A DNA stretch of 64,000 bases from Psychrobacter sanguinis (lineage in GTDB: Bacteria; Pseudomonadota; Gammaproteobacteria; Pseudomonadales; Moraxellaceae). The position numbers were made by a program, and so were the translations under genes. Below the pieces are notes generated by a model, which had not been told where the DNA came from, did not search any database, and was given only the letters and a program-made list of their open reading frames with translations. This document shows, piece after piece, positions 1 to 8,953 of the stretch (its first letter is position 1; each line of letters starts with the position of its first letter). The stretch covers positions 1,736,001 through 1,800,000 of the forward strand of contig NZ_CP085990.1 in NCBI RefSeq assembly GCF_020736705.1. The letters are read 5' to 3'.

Positions 1-2
1 AG

Positions 3-749
3 GCTGCCGGTTATATTATTGGCGCTATATTGTTGGCCTTGGCAGGTTATTTTGGCTGGACCTATTTCCAAAATTCAGGCATGAAAGAAGATACGGTTGC
101 TGCAGATAAGTATGCGGCCATTGAAAAAACCAACGATGAATTAATGGGTCAGCCAGAAGGCAATGCTGATGTGAGTAAAAAGCTAAATGCTGATATTGAT
201 AAGCTAGTGGCCGAACACGGCAATACAGTTTATGCTTGGCAAGCTTTAATGATTAAATCACGTAATGCGGTTGATGCCAATGACATGAAGAATGCGACAG
301 AGGCATTGAAAAAAGCACTAGAGATTGATCTAAAAGATCCAGGTTTACACTCTATAACTCAGCTTCGCTATGCCACGGTATTATTGGCTGATGGTAATGT
401 GGATGAGGCACTTACTCAAGCTTCAAAAGATGTACCAGTAGCCTTTGAAGCCAGTCAGCAAGAACTTTTGGGTGATATCTATTCGGCGAAAAAAGACAAA
501 GAAAAAGCCCTACGTGCTTATCAAAATGCGTGGAGCTTATTGTCTAAGCGTCATGAAGAGCGTCCTTTCTTACGCTTGAAGTTAGAAAACTTAGGTATCA
601 ACCCAGAGCCTATTGAGCCTGCTGATCAGATTGTTGACGTAGCGGCATTGCAACAAAGCCAGGATGCTGCTCAAGCCCAAAGTAATGCCGAGCTTGAAGC
701 TGTAGCTGCTGAACTAGCCGGTGGTTCCTCTGAAGGCACTGCTCAGTAA
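3..749 (+). CDS. yfgM: YfgM-family TPR protein (5' partial)
   Basis: This is the C-terminal part of a YfgM-type protein, an inner-membrane, periplasm-facing TPR protein that in E. coli is an ancillary partner of the SecYEG translocon. The reading frame is open from base 3 with no convincing start, so the gene begins outside the window. A hydrophobic segment (roughly the first 20 visible residues) is the membrane anchor. It is followed by a helical, TPR-like region rich in Ala, Lys and Glu, and a Gln/Ala-rich acidic tail. bamB follows 180 bp downstream on the same strand, the usual yfgM-bamB order in gamma-proteobacteria. Family assignment comes from architecture and neighbour; the 5' end cannot be judged. 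Confidence 0.85.
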   Translation, partial: AAGYIIGAILLALAGYFGWTYFQNSGMKEDTVAADKYAAIEKTNDELMGQPEGNADVSKKLNADIDKLVAEHGNTVYAWQALMIKSRNAVDANDMKNATEALKKALEIDLKDPGLHSITQLRYATVLLADGNVDEALTQASKDVPVAFEASQQELLGDIYSAKKDKEKALRAYQNAWSLLSKRHEERPFLRLKLENLGINPEPIEPADQIVDVAALQQSQDAAQAQSNAELEAVAAELAGGSSEGTAQ

Positions 750-931
750 GCCTGTAGTAAGAAGCCCGTTACAATAGGCTCGTTACAATAAGTTAGTACA
801 ATAAATTGCCTTTTGACTTTTTGTTTATAACCGAATTTGTTATAACATACACAACCATAAGATTAGTACCAAAGATGCCCTACCGGCTTTTTAGGCGCTA
901 TGACTTTTAACCTGATTGAGCTGATTCAACT

Positions 932-2128
932 ATGTATAACAATAAACCCCAATCTACAGCAGCAAGCGTTATAGCCCAAGCCTCTAAAATTACTATTTTG
1001 TGTGCTTCAATTGCTTTGGTTGCGGCATGTGGAAAAACCATTAAGCCCGAAGAGCATAAGCCTACTAAATTGGTTCAACTTGAGCAGTCTGTCAAGGTAG
1101 TTGATCCCGTATTTCAAACCTCATTAAGTGACAGATCTAAACTGGCTGACGTGAACCGTTTTGAAGTAGGTTTTGATGGCAAGCAAGTAGTTGTGGCCTC
1201 AGGCTCAGGCAAAGTAGCGAGCTATGATCTAAATGGTCAGGCACTGTGGAGTACTGATTTAAAAGAAGATATCTTAGGCGGTGTGGCATTTGACGGCAAC
1301 AGTCAAACGGCGGTCGTAACCACTAAGTCTGCCCGTGTTGTGGCTTTTGATACCAGTAATGGTAACGTTAAGTGGGAAAATAAAATCAAAGGTACTGTGT
1401 TAGCACCGGCCTTAATTCATAACAATCGTGTGGTGCTATCGGCCAATGACGGCGTAATGCATGGCTTGTCTTTACAGACAGGTGAATCTATCTGGCAGTT
1501 TACCACGCAGACGCCTAGCATTAGCGTACGTGGTAGTGCTAAGCCTACCTTGCTGGATAACCAGACAGCTTTGTTAGGTGGTGCAGATGGCCGTTTGCAT
1601 GCTGTAGATATTGAATCAGGTGTGCCAAAGTGGAACCGCCGAGTGGGTATTCCCTCAGGTGCCAGTGAAATTCAGCGCATGACGGATGTAGATGGTACGC
1701 CAACAGTGAACCAAGGTCAGCTACTGGCTGTAAGCTATAGTGGTCAGCTATTATCTGCCGACTTGGCCAGTGGACAGGTCACTTTCTTACAAGAAGCGGC
1801 CAGTAAAAATAGTTTGGCGGTAACCAATCAAGCAGTTATTACCACCACACTAGATGGGACAGTGAAAGCATTCGATCGTCAAACAGGTGAGCCCTTATGG
1901 GAAAATAAAGATTTGGCTTATCGTCAATTGAGTAACCCAGAGCTTATTGGTAATTACATTGCAATTGGCGACTTAGACGGTGTGATTCACTTCTTATCCC
2001 CAGAAGATGGTCGTATCATTAGCCGTACCCAGAGCAAGGGTCCTGTGACTAAGTTAACCTCTCAAGGTGGCTATTTATTAACCCAAACCAAATCGGGTCA
2101 AGTAAGTGTGTGGCGTTTGGCGCGTTAA
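932..2128 (+). CDS. bamB: Outer membrane assembly lipoprotein BamB
   Basis: BamB is the beta-propeller lipoprotein of the BAM complex that inserts beta-barrel proteins into the outer membrane. The N-terminus is a lipoprotein signal with a hydrophobic stretch ending in the lipobox LVAAC, so the mature protein should start at Cys33. The body contains repeated blades with PQQ-like signatures (for example ALWSTDL, VKWENK, SIWQF, PKWNRR, PLWENK), as expected for an eight-bladed propeller of about 390 residues. It follows yfgM on the same strand. The usual next gene, der, is not here; a terminator hairpin and a convergent gene follow instead. The ATG at 932 lacks a strong ribosome binding site, but no later ATG would keep the signal peptide. 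Confidence 0.95.
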   Translation: MYNNKPQSTAASVIAQASKITILCASIALVAACGKTIKPEEHKPTKLVQLEQSVKVVDPVFQTSLSDRSKLADVNRFEVGFDGKQVVVASGSGKVASYDLNGQALWSTDLKEDILGGVAFDGNSQTAVVTTKSARVVAFDTSNGNVKWENKIKGTVLAPALIHNNRVVLSANDGVMHGLSLQTGESIWQFTTQTPSISVRGSAKPTLLDNQTALLGGADGRLHAVDIESGVPKWNRRVGIPSGASEIQRMTDVDGTPTVNQGQLLAVSYSGQLLSADLASGQVTFLQEAASKNSLAVTNQAVITTTLDGTVKAFDRQTGEPLWENKDLAYRQLSNPELIGNYIAIGDLDGVIHFLSPEDGRIISRTQSKGPVTKLTSQGGYLLTQTKSGQVSVWRLAR

Positions 2129-2153
2129 GTGCCATATTAGCTGGCCTGATTAC

Positions 2154-2190
2154 AAAAAAGGAAGCCTCAGTTAATGAGGCTTCCTTTTTT
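2154..2190. terminator. Bidirectional intrinsic terminator, bamB / DUF1853
   Basis: A 16-bp perfect stem (2154-2169 with 2175-2190) has a five-base loop, an A6 tract on one side and T6 on the other. It sits between the convergent bamB and DUF1853 genes and can serve both. Confidence 0.9.
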
Positions 2191-2221
2191 ATAAACTGTT
2201 CGAAGATAATTGAAATTAAAG

Positions 2222-3220
2222 TTATGTAGTGCGAACCAGCACCACAGGATTGCCTTTATTAAGATAAAGATTGGTATCTATGTCTTCTAATTCCAGCGGT
2301 ACGTAAGGCCACTGTGATAGTCGGTGACGGCGACGACGTAGCTCCTCCTTATTCAACCTAGGATCTAAGTTTGTGACCATATTCTGTCTCAGAAATTCAG
2401 CATCATAAAAAGGACGGTGGGTTAACCATTCAATATAATGAGCGGGGCGAAGTTCAGGCATATCTAATGCTTCAAAGTCACTACGCTTATTAATAGGGTA
2501 CCATAGATGCGTGGGAAACTCGTCATTGAGCCACTCAGGATTAGGGGCAATGCTGTCAGCTTCCTTAAAGAAGCGACCCTTCATGACTACATAACGTTTA
2601 TCAATTTTTATCTTTTCATAAAAGTCTAAATCTATCCAGACACTGCGAAAAGGCTTGGTCTGCATATGAATTAATTTACGTTGCAACGTGTCACGGGCAT
2701 TAATGCCTACCCAGTTGGCAAAATTATCATAAGGTGCTGAGCCCAAGTAAAATTTTATCGCTAACTCCCAATGTTCAACCTCATTAGTATCATGATTTCT
2801 TAGAATAAAGTCGAGTTCACCCGTGGTTTGCATACCATTGTATAGCTGAACGTTATGAGCAATAACTTCATAAGGATGTAGTCCTAGCTGAAACCCATCT
2901 TCCAACCAAAAGTGAATCAGTCCTTCAAAGTGAAAGCCTAAACGGTAAGGGCTAGGACGCGACATTAGATATCGGGTTAAATGTTGATACTCATTACTAC
3001 GGTCTAATTGCTGCAAACGATCAGCATAATTTTGGTAATGAGTGAGCCAAAATTCAGGTTTATGTACTGATATTTGTGCGGAAACTAGGTTTGGATCAGC
3101 AGAAATCCAGTGCTTTAGCACATCGGGACAGGCAAGAGCAAAAGCTAGGTCTTTTACAAACGGGCGTTTGTAATGATGCCAAGACTGTAACTTATCGGTA
3201 GAGATAGGATATGTGGTCAT
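2222..3220 (-). CDS. DUF1853 family protein
   Basis: This is a 332-residue protein matching the DUF1853 family, whose function is not established. The frame stays open to 3394, but the upstream 58 codons encode an unlikely Tyr/Leu/Ser-rich stretch, so I start at the ATG at 3218-3220 (protein begins MTTYPIS). The middle holds GELDFILR followed about 12 residues later by WELAIKF. This Asp...Glu-x-x-x-Lys spacing resembles the core of PD-(D/E)XK nuclease folds; that link is inference from the motif only. The gene stands alone, convergent with bamB and divergent from the exonuclease gene. Confidence 0.75.
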   Translation of the reverse strand: MTTYPISTDKLQSWHHYKRPFVKDLAFALACPDVLKHWISADPNLVSAQISVHKPEFWLTHYQNYADRLQQLDRSNEYQHLTRYLMSRPSPYRLGFHFEGLIHFWLEDGFQLGLHPYEVIAHNVQLYNGMQTTGELDFILRNHDTNEVEHWELAIKFYLGSAPYDNFANWVGINARDTLQRKLIHMQTKPFRSVWIDLDFYEKIKIDKRYVVMKGRFFKEADSIAPNPEWLNDEFPTHLWYPINKRSDFEALDMPELRPAHYIEWLTHRPFYDAEFLRQNMVTNLDPRLNKEELRRRRHRLSQWPYVPLELEDIDTNLYLNKGNPVVLVRTT

Positions 3221-3627
3221 AGACGGACAACAGTTATAAATAGACAGTAAGGAGTAATAGTCAGTAGTTAGATAATAGTCGCTAAAAAAATAATGAGATA
3301 AATAAAGAATTAAATAATTAGATAAATAAAATGACGAGCGTCTCAGTATAACAAGAGTCTCAATGGGAAAGTGGTAATTGAAACTTAAAAACAACCTGAT
3401 TTAAACGCTTATCGGACAGCGGTGTAATTATGGCTTGGTATACTTATTTCGGGTTATATTTACTATATGTTTTTAATAACCCTATATATTTAAATGACAC
3501 CATATATTTAAATGACACCATATATTTAAATAGCACCATATATTTAAATAACATTAAGTATTTAATTTTGCTGGTATAACCGGCATATATTAGATGCCCT
3601 ACCTATTAGGATGAATTTATAGCCTCT
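3221..3627. other. Divergent spacer with tandem repeat
   Basis: This is the 407-bp AT-rich spacer between the divergent DUF1853 and exonuclease genes. It must contain both promoters, but no clear -35/-10 pair stands out. The only definite structure is the 18-bp tandem repeat listed separately. Confidence 0.6.
3484..3555. repeat. 18-bp tandem repeat, four copies
   Basis: The unit atatatttaaatgacacc is present exactly at 3484-3501 and 3502-3519. It continues with one and then several changes at 3520-3537 and 3538-3555. It lies in the divergent promoter region upstream of the exonuclease gene. The repeat is very AT-rich and each unit contains the self-complementary core atttaaat. Confidence 0.9.
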
Positions 3628-4323
3628 ATGCCACAAGACCCTATTATGCCAACTGCGTTAGTTATAGACACAGAGACCGACCAAGGACGTGATCCTAGAC
3701 CGATACAAGTAGCCACTATCGAGGCAAGCACTGGGCACGAGTGGATGTCATACTTTAATAGTGGACGGCCGATTTCTGCCATCGTGACCAAAATTCATGG
3801 GATTACCGATGCTGATGTGGCAGGGCTGGCGTCTTTTGATTTAGATAACTTTCAGGTATCTGATTATTTAATAGGTCACAATGTTCGTTTTGATTGGGGT
3901 GTTATTGGCCGGCCGAAAGTAAAGCTAATTTGTACGGTTAGATTGGCCCGAGTGGCCTTCCCTGAATGGCACAAATACTCTCAATCGAAATGTATTGAGC
4001 AGCTGCTTGGTGAAGAAGAGGCCGCTGAGATGACTGCAGCGGCGCATGATGCATTGGGTGATGCCAGAATGTGTTATCTGTTATACAAAGCATGTTGTGA
4101 ACGTTTGAATTTTGATCCGAACGATTTTGCCACTGCACATCAAATATCCAACAATGCCAAACCCATTGCTAGAATGCCTTTTGGTAAATACAAAGGTCAT
4201 AAGATTGACCAAGTACCGCTCAGCTACATTAAATGGATGTTGGGCAACATTCCCAATCTCACCCCTTCGTTATATTCCGCATTACAAAAACGTATCGCAG
4301 ATGAATTGGCTGCATCAAAATAG
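3628..4323 (+). CDS. exoX: ExoX-like DEDDh 3'-5' exonuclease
   Basis: This 231-residue protein has the two-part layout of exodeoxyribonuclease X. An N-terminal RNase-T/DnaQ-like domain carries DEDDh catalytic residues: Asp14 and Glu16 in DTE, Asp89 in HNVRFDW, and His140 with Asp145 in HDALGD. A C-terminal module contains FGKYKG (185-190), as in E. coli ExoX and DUF3820 proteins. ExoX removes nucleotides from 3' ends of DNA and takes part in repair. The ATG at 3628 is used; an in-frame ATG at 3646 would still keep the whole catalytic core, and neither has a strong ribosome binding site. The gene symbol rests on this shared architecture and is moderately certain. Confidence 0.8.
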   Translation: MPQDPIMPTALVIDTETDQGRDPRPIQVATIEASTGHEWMSYFNSGRPISAIVTKIHGITDADVAGLASFDLDNFQVSDYLIGHNVRFDWGVIGRPKVKLICTVRLARVAFPEWHKYSQSKCIEQLLGEEEAAEMTAAAHDALGDARMCYLLYKACCERLNFDPNDFATAHQISNNAKPIARMPFGKYKGHKIDQVPLSYIKWMLGNIPNLTPSLYSALQKRIADELAASK

Positions 4324-4352
4324 GCTTTAAAGTCTCCTTTTTAAAAGGCTAA

Positions 4353-5273
4353 TTAGGCAGAATGCTGTTCAATCCAATCAGTGACCATTTTCCATAACTG
4401 AGGCGCTTTCTCATAAGTTTTGGCACTGAAGAACTTCATATGACCAATCTTAGTGAGTCCAAACTGTTGTGGTTCCAACATCTCTCTTTCTACTGGCATA
4501 GCACTAAATACTACCAGCATATCTTCAACATTTTTGGCGTTGGCAATATCATCATCGCTAAAGTTTAGCCATAAAGCGGGGGTATTCAGTTGGTCATAGT
4601 AATGGGTAAATATCGTCTCGCCGAAAGCAGTCTTGATATAACCTTTGCCATTACACCAATCTCGCCATTGTTTGGCCACACCGCGAGGTAGCGGCTCTCC
4701 CATATTGAATTTATCTGAGGGCGTATATCCTAGCAGTAAATTGCCCAAGGTTATCGCACCGTTCATGAATAACATAGCATTGGCTTTAAAAGGCATTTCC
4801 ATATTTTTAATACGGCCTGATGAGCACGCAATATTGACCACTGAAGATAACACCTGGTAATTGGGCATGAGACCGATTAACTGCCCACCAGCACTGTGGC
4901 CTATCAAATGATATTTGGCGTTTGGAAATTCATATTGTAAGGCTTCTAGTACTGCAGTAGCATCATGGCGCCCCCAGCTTATCAACGAGGCATCACATTT
5001 CGATAGCGGACAGGTTAATGAATCGCCAATACCTTCATTATCATAAGTAATTACCCCGAACCCTTGGTTGACAAGGTAAGTTGCAAAACGATGATAAAAA
5101 CTGCGTTTAATGCCCGTTGCAGGAGCAATCATAAGCGCATTTTTAATGGCTTCGTTTTCAGTGTTTTCCGGCACATATACGCTAGCCGTCAGGGGTTGGT
5201 TGCGTTCAGTAACGACAGTTAAGGTACTAGAAGGCGAGGAGGGCTGATGACCTTTGTTGGCAAGATTATTCAT
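4353..5273 (-). CDS. Alpha/beta hydrolase (serine hydrolase)
   Basis: This is a 306-residue alpha/beta-fold hydrolase of the serine aminopeptidase-like (S33/hydrolase_4) type. The nucleophile elbow GHSAGG is at residues 125-130 with Ser127. The acidic residue is probably within NFSDDDI near 240, and the histidine within KIGHMKF near 280. An oxyanion-loop PATG follows the first core strand. There is no signal peptide, so it is cytoplasmic. The substrate cannot be inferred; related enzymes act on esters and lipids. It is convergent with the exonuclease gene and is transcribed alone. Confidence 0.85.
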   Translation of the reverse strand: MNNLANKGHQPSSPSSTLTVVTERNQPLTASVYVPENTENEAIKNALMIAPATGIKRSFYHRFATYLVNQGFGVITYDNEGIGDSLTCPLSKCDASLISWGRHDATAVLEALQYEFPNAKYHLIGHSAGGQLIGLMPNYQVLSSVVNIACSSGRIKNMEMPFKANAMLFMNGAITLGNLLLGYTPSDKFNMGEPLPRGVAKQWRDWCNGKGYIKTAFGETIFTHYYDQLNTPALWLNFSDDDIANAKNVEDMLVVFSAMPVEREMLEPQQFGLTKIGHMKFFSAKTYEKAPQLWKMVTDWIEQHSA

Positions 5274-5657
5274 GTGATGGGTTACTCATGTGGCTTCCAT
5301 ATAGGCTTGAAATCCGTTAGCTTTAAAGTGTCAGAGCTTTAAAGTCGGATAATTTTGAACCCAGACAGTTTTAAAGCTAAGTGGGATTAGACAAGGGGGT
5401 TATGGGCGGCTGTTTATCATCATAGAATATTTGATGACTATTTTGTGGTTTAAAGTAGTTGATGTGGTATTAATATACGCTAAGGTCAAGTACAACAGGT
5501 AAACTAAATCGAACATAGTGAAAAATTAAGGGACAGATGACTATGTTATTATGGCTCCCTATCTAGTGATAGCTCATTTATCATTCCTATTTAATAGGCA
5601 TATTTATTATTCATACTTTATTCATAACTTTTTAATCAATCAAGGTGGCAGTTATTT
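5274..5657. other. Divergent spacer with inverted repeats
   Basis: This is a 384-bp spacer between the hydrolase and LOG genes. It holds an imperfect inverted repeat: aatcc...tagctttaaa at 5311-5327 against tttaaagcta...ggatt at 5370-5388. The palindrome ctttaaag occurs at 5321 and 5337, with a related ttttaaag near 5369. A second perfect 8-bp inverted repeat (aacatagt 5512-5519 with actatgtt 5540-5547) lies nearer the LOG gene. No promoter could be called with confidence. Confidence 0.5.
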
Positions 5658-6347
5658 ATGACCCAAAAGTTGAAAGCAGAAGCGGGCTCAGCAAACAACC
5701 CAATTTATAAAACCATTACCAGTAAAGATGTTGATCATGTGGGTGAATTGATCGACAAATCATCTATCAAACAGCGTTTGGTGGCGGTGTATTGTGGTTC
5801 ACGCATGGGCAATAATCCTGTTTATGAAGCCGCCGCTCGAGAGTTAGGCGCTGCTTTGGCAAAGAATGACATGGGCCTAGTCTATGGCGGTGCCAGTATT
5901 GGACTTATGGGCGCAGTAGCCGATACCGTTATTTCTGGTGGAGCACATGCAGTGGGGGTCATTCCTACCTTTATGTTGGACCATGAAATTGCTCATGAAG
6001 GGTTAACCCGATTACACCTGACGGATACTATGCATACCCGTAAAGCAATTATGGCCGAATATGCAGATGCCTTTATTACCCTACCTGGCGGCTTAGGCAC
6101 GCTAGAGGAAATTATGGAAATCGCCACTTGGCGTCAGCTTTATCAGCATGAAAAACCAATGATTATTTTAAATATTAACGGTTTCTATGATCCGCTGGTA
6201 GCACACCTGGAGCACACCGCTGCTGAAGGATTTATGAAGCAACAAGATCTTGAAAGATTGGTGGTGTGTAATGATATTGAGTCTGCCATGACCTTATTAA
6301 ATGAATATGTGCATATTGATGATCCGATTGCCACCCATAAGATTTAG
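5658..6347 (+). CDS. LOG family protein (TIGR00730)
   Basis: This is a 229-residue Rossmann-fold LOG-family protein, related to cytokinin riboside 5'-monophosphate phosphoribohydrolase. Such enzymes hydrolyse the N-glycosidic bond of nucleoside monophosphates. The signature PGGLGTLEE is at 143-151, the MHTRK motif at 125-129 and the phosphate-binding GGASIGLMG at 77-85. A leader of about 40 residues precedes the conserved core (VAVYCGSRMGNNP), longer than in short family members. The start has a good ribosome binding site (aaggtgg, 5641-5647). A strong terminator follows directly, so the gene is monocistronic. The physiological substrate in bacteria is uncertain. Confidence 0.9.
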   Translation: MTQKLKAEAGSANNPIYKTITSKDVDHVGELIDKSSIKQRLVAVYCGSRMGNNPVYEAAARELGAALAKNDMGLVYGGASIGLMGAVADTVISGGAHAVGVIPTFMLDHEIAHEGLTRLHLTDTMHTRKAIMAEYADAFITLPGGLGTLEEIMEIATWRQLYQHEKPMIILNINGFYDPLVAHLEHTAAEGFMKQQDLERLVVCNDIESAMTLLNEYVHIDDPIATHKI

Positions 6348-6369
6348 TAGAATATTTTAGTTTGGTCGT

Positions 6370-6404
6370 AAAAAAGGCTGCCTTATAAGGGCAGCCTTTT
6401 TTTT
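6370..6404. terminator. Intrinsic terminator after LOG gene
   Basis: The stem aaaaaggctgcc / gggcagcctttt closes a short loop and runs into a T8 tract. It lies between the convergent LOG and FAD-oxidoreductase genes. Confidence 0.9.
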
Positions 6405-6461
6405 GGTTTTTGATACAAATAAATTAAAAGACAACAGTGATAACCACTGAATCGATTTGGA

Positions 6462-8168
6462 TTAAGGACCAACGATCGGTGTTACCACCCCTGACATGGG
6501 AGAGGGGAAAGCACGTTGATTGGCAAATTTTCTAGCCAACTCATCGATGTCTGGTTTGCCGCTTTGACGCAAGTAAGCCCAGTCATGATGCAGACGTGCA
6601 TCGTTCTGTTGCTCGGTAGATTGAAGGAAGTGCTGAGACTCAAGCAAAGCCACAATATCATCAGAAGCGGCTAAGGCAGAAGAGGCTTTCACATTTTCTG
6701 CACGGGCGTAATGTAGCTCAGGATATAGGCTAACATCTGCCACACGCAAGGTATCATTGTCTCCTGGTATTTGCTGTCCCCCATACAAGGCATTGCCAGT
6801 AGGCTTGGCGGTAGCAAAACGTGGTACAAACTCACTGACTTCGTCAATAGCACGCTGACTGCGCTGCTGTAAGGTCTCTGGATTCCAACCTTCTTCAATA
6901 CAGTCTATATATTTTGCCTTTAATTCAGGCTGCGCATCGTCCGCTTTGGTGGCTACCAGTCCATCCTGAAACAGCGTTACCGCTTTATTCATGCTATGAA
7001 TTTGATAATAGCCTTCCGGATAGGGGGTAAGCTGTACCATACCTTGAGGCGTACCGCGTTTGCCATGAATAATAATCTCAGGCAATCTTAGACCAGAGTT
7101 AAGCGAATCTGTCTCTGAGCCGTTTAAAGCGGGATCATTATTGGTATTATTATTAGCATCATTATTTCTCTCATTGTCACTGCCCCAATGAGTAACGTAG
7201 GAAGCTTTAAATTCAACCATACGCTGTGCAGGCACGCCCACCATATTATCTATAATGCCAGTTTTGAAGCCACAGGCATTGATTAAGTAATCGACGCTTA
7301 CGGTATCTGTCTCCGAAATAGCATCATTTAATGACTGATCATTGGTTAACTGCTTATAATGGATTTGCCATTGATGTCCAGACCCACTGTCACTCGATAA
7401 AGTATCAGCTTTAGTCACATCAGTAACCTGAGTATTAAGCAACAATTTAGCGTTAGGATAGTAGCTAAGGGCAATCTCAGCGGAGGCTGCTAAGCGGAAA
7501 ATATTCCATCCATATTCTTGGACCGCAACGATGGGATATTTTAGTTTATCCAAGTCTAATTGTTTGGCAGCATTAGCCACCCACTGATCCATCTCTTTGG
7601 GTAATTCATCTGGCGCCAAACTATCAGAGCCAATTAAGTCCTCTAATGTTTGTCTGTCATATAAACGATAATAATTCTCTGCTTCTCCCAGCACTTTATT
7701 GGCAGGATCAGCTTTAATCAGGGCATTATACTCACGAGTAAGTAACTCTAGACGAGGCAATAAGTCATCAGGATTGCCATCATCACGCTTAGGAATGGCC
7801 ACCACCGTCGGTCTGACATCGATGCTATGCGGATACATACGCAGCATATCAATTGACTGTTTTAATAACTCGACACAATCCTCATCAGGTATCTCTCGGT
7901 ACAAGTTACCACCAGCGTGAAGGTGACACATGGGAGGACCATCGATTAAGCTTTGCTTGGATTCAAATAGATAAGTTTCTACCCCCAGCGCTGCTAAACG
8001 AATGGCAATAGTTGACCCTGCAACTCCGCCTCCTATTATACCTACCTTCAAGTGCTCTCCTTTAGGCTTATTATGAACAGCCAGTGATGGGGTTTTAATG
8101 TCATTGATGTTGTTTTCAGCTTTAATATTAGATTTGTTATATGCTTTTTTATTAATATTTTTAGTCAT
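6462..8168 (-). CDS. FAD-dependent oxidoreductase
   Basis: This is a large FAD/NAD(P)-binding oxidoreductase of about 568 residues. The dinucleotide-binding GIIGGGVAGS lies about 45 residues from the chosen start and is followed by the acidic strand end LFESK. The start at 8168 (MTKNINKK) is preferred to the ATG at 8252, but neither has a strong ribosome binding site. A low-complexity Asn-rich loop (near NERNNDANNNTNND) interrupts the middle of the protein. There is no signal peptide. The substrate is unknown, and I do not recognise a named enzyme. It is convergent with the LOG gene and stands alone. Confidence 0.8.
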   Translation of the reverse strand: MTKNINKKAYNKSNIKAENNINDIKTPSLAVHNKPKGEHLKVGIIGGGVAGSTIAIRLAALGVETYLFESKQSLIDGPPMCHLHAGGNLYREIPDEDCVELLKQSIDMLRMYPHSIDVRPTVVAIPKRDDGNPDDLLPRLELLTREYNALIKADPANKVLGEAENYYRLYDRQTLEDLIGSDSLAPDELPKEMDQWVANAAKQLDLDKLKYPIVAVQEYGWNIFRLAASAEIALSYYPNAKLLLNTQVTDVTKADTLSSDSGSGHQWQIHYKQLTNDQSLNDAISETDTVSVDYLINACGFKTGIIDNMVGVPAQRMVEFKASYVTHWGSDNERNNDANNNTNNDPALNGSETDSLNSGLRLPEIIIHGKRGTPQGMVQLTPYPEGYYQIHSMNKAVTLFQDGLVATKADDAQPELKAKYIDCIEEGWNPETLQQRSQRAIDEVSEFVPRFATAKPTGNALYGGQQIPGDNDTLRVADVSLYPELHYARAENVKASSALAASDDIVALLESQHFLQSTEQQNDARLHHDWAYLRQSGKPDIDELARKFANQRAFPSPMSGVVTPIVGP

Positions 8169-8406
8169 TATATTGAAGTCAGTAGTTATACTTAGTCTAG
8201 ATTTATGGTAAGTTGATTTGCAATTAGAGTAGCAAATTTCAGTACTTATCACTGTTGCTTCACAGTTGTTACCTCGTAAAGTTAAAGTAGCCTATATGGT
8301 ATTAATGGTGATGACTGGCTGCTTATACAAGCGTTTAAAGCGTAAATTTAGAGGGTATAAATTTAGAGCATAAAACAAACTTAGCATTTTAGTCACCACA
8401 GAGATT

Positions 8407-8817
8407 ATGATGAAAAAAAGCCCGGTTAGAAGAGCCTCAAAGCATATTGACTTTCAACAAAAGCAAAAACAGCAACTGTTAATGGGCATCGGCTTTTATG
8501 CTGTCTTGCTGTTTATTGCCGCAATGGGGAAAATCAGTTGGGCAGTGGTGGGATGGTATGTATTAATAGGAGCAGTCACTTATTTAGTTTATGCCAAAGA
8601 CAAACGTGCAGCACAGCAAGGTAAATGGCGTACGCCGGAGATCACCTTACATTTCTTAAGTGCAGTAGGAGGCTGGGTAGGAGCGATGCTGGCTCAAAAC
8701 TATTTACGCCATAAAACCCAAAAGCCTGATTTTAGATTGACCTATTATGTCACTGTCATAATCAACTTAGCAGCGCTGCTGTATCTAATTTCAGGTGGTG
8801 ATATTTCACAGTTTTAG
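8407..8817 (+). CDS. DUF1294 family membrane protein
   Basis: This is a 136-residue protein of the DUF1294 family, whose function is unknown. A basic N-terminus precedes two hydrophobic segments (about 28-65). The characteristic YAKDKRAAQQGKWRTPE region and an AVGGWVGAMLAQ helix follow, then a last membrane segment near the C-terminus. The full-length family often has an N-terminal cold-shock-like domain; that domain is absent here. The tandem ATG ATG leaves the start uncertain by one codon. A terminator hairpin follows. Confidence 0.85.
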   Translation: MMKKSPVRRASKHIDFQQKQKQQLLMGIGFYAVLLFIAAMGKISWAVVGWYVLIGAVTYLVYAKDKRAAQQGKWRTPEITLHFLSAVGGWVGAMLAQNYLRHKTQKPDFRLTYYVTVIINLAALLYLISGGDISQF

Positions 8818-8898
8818 TGGTTCAGTGTGAGTCATTAAGATCAATTTCTTAGCGTGAATTTTTCATCATGAAAAACATTTATAGTATTCTAGTTCCAT

Positions 8899-8931
8899 AA
8901 AAAAGGCCCCTCAAAGTGAAGGGCCTTTTTT
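8899..8931. terminator. Bidirectional intrinsic terminator, DUF1294 / lspA
   Basis: A stem with aaaaaggccc and gggccttttt arms lies between the convergent DUF1294 and lspA genes, with an A-run on one side and T6 on the other. Confidence 0.9.
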
Positions 8932-8953
8932 ATCAGCTATAAATCATAATGAC

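Noticed and set aside
3222..3394. Upstream extension of the DUF1853 frame to 3394
   Set aside because: Encodes a Tyr/Leu/Ser-rich stretch with no family similarity; AT-rich intergenic DNA in an open frame by chance.
3938..4138. Minus-strand ORF inside exoX
   Set aside because: Antisense to a gene with clear catalytic motifs; no ribosome binding site and no similarity.
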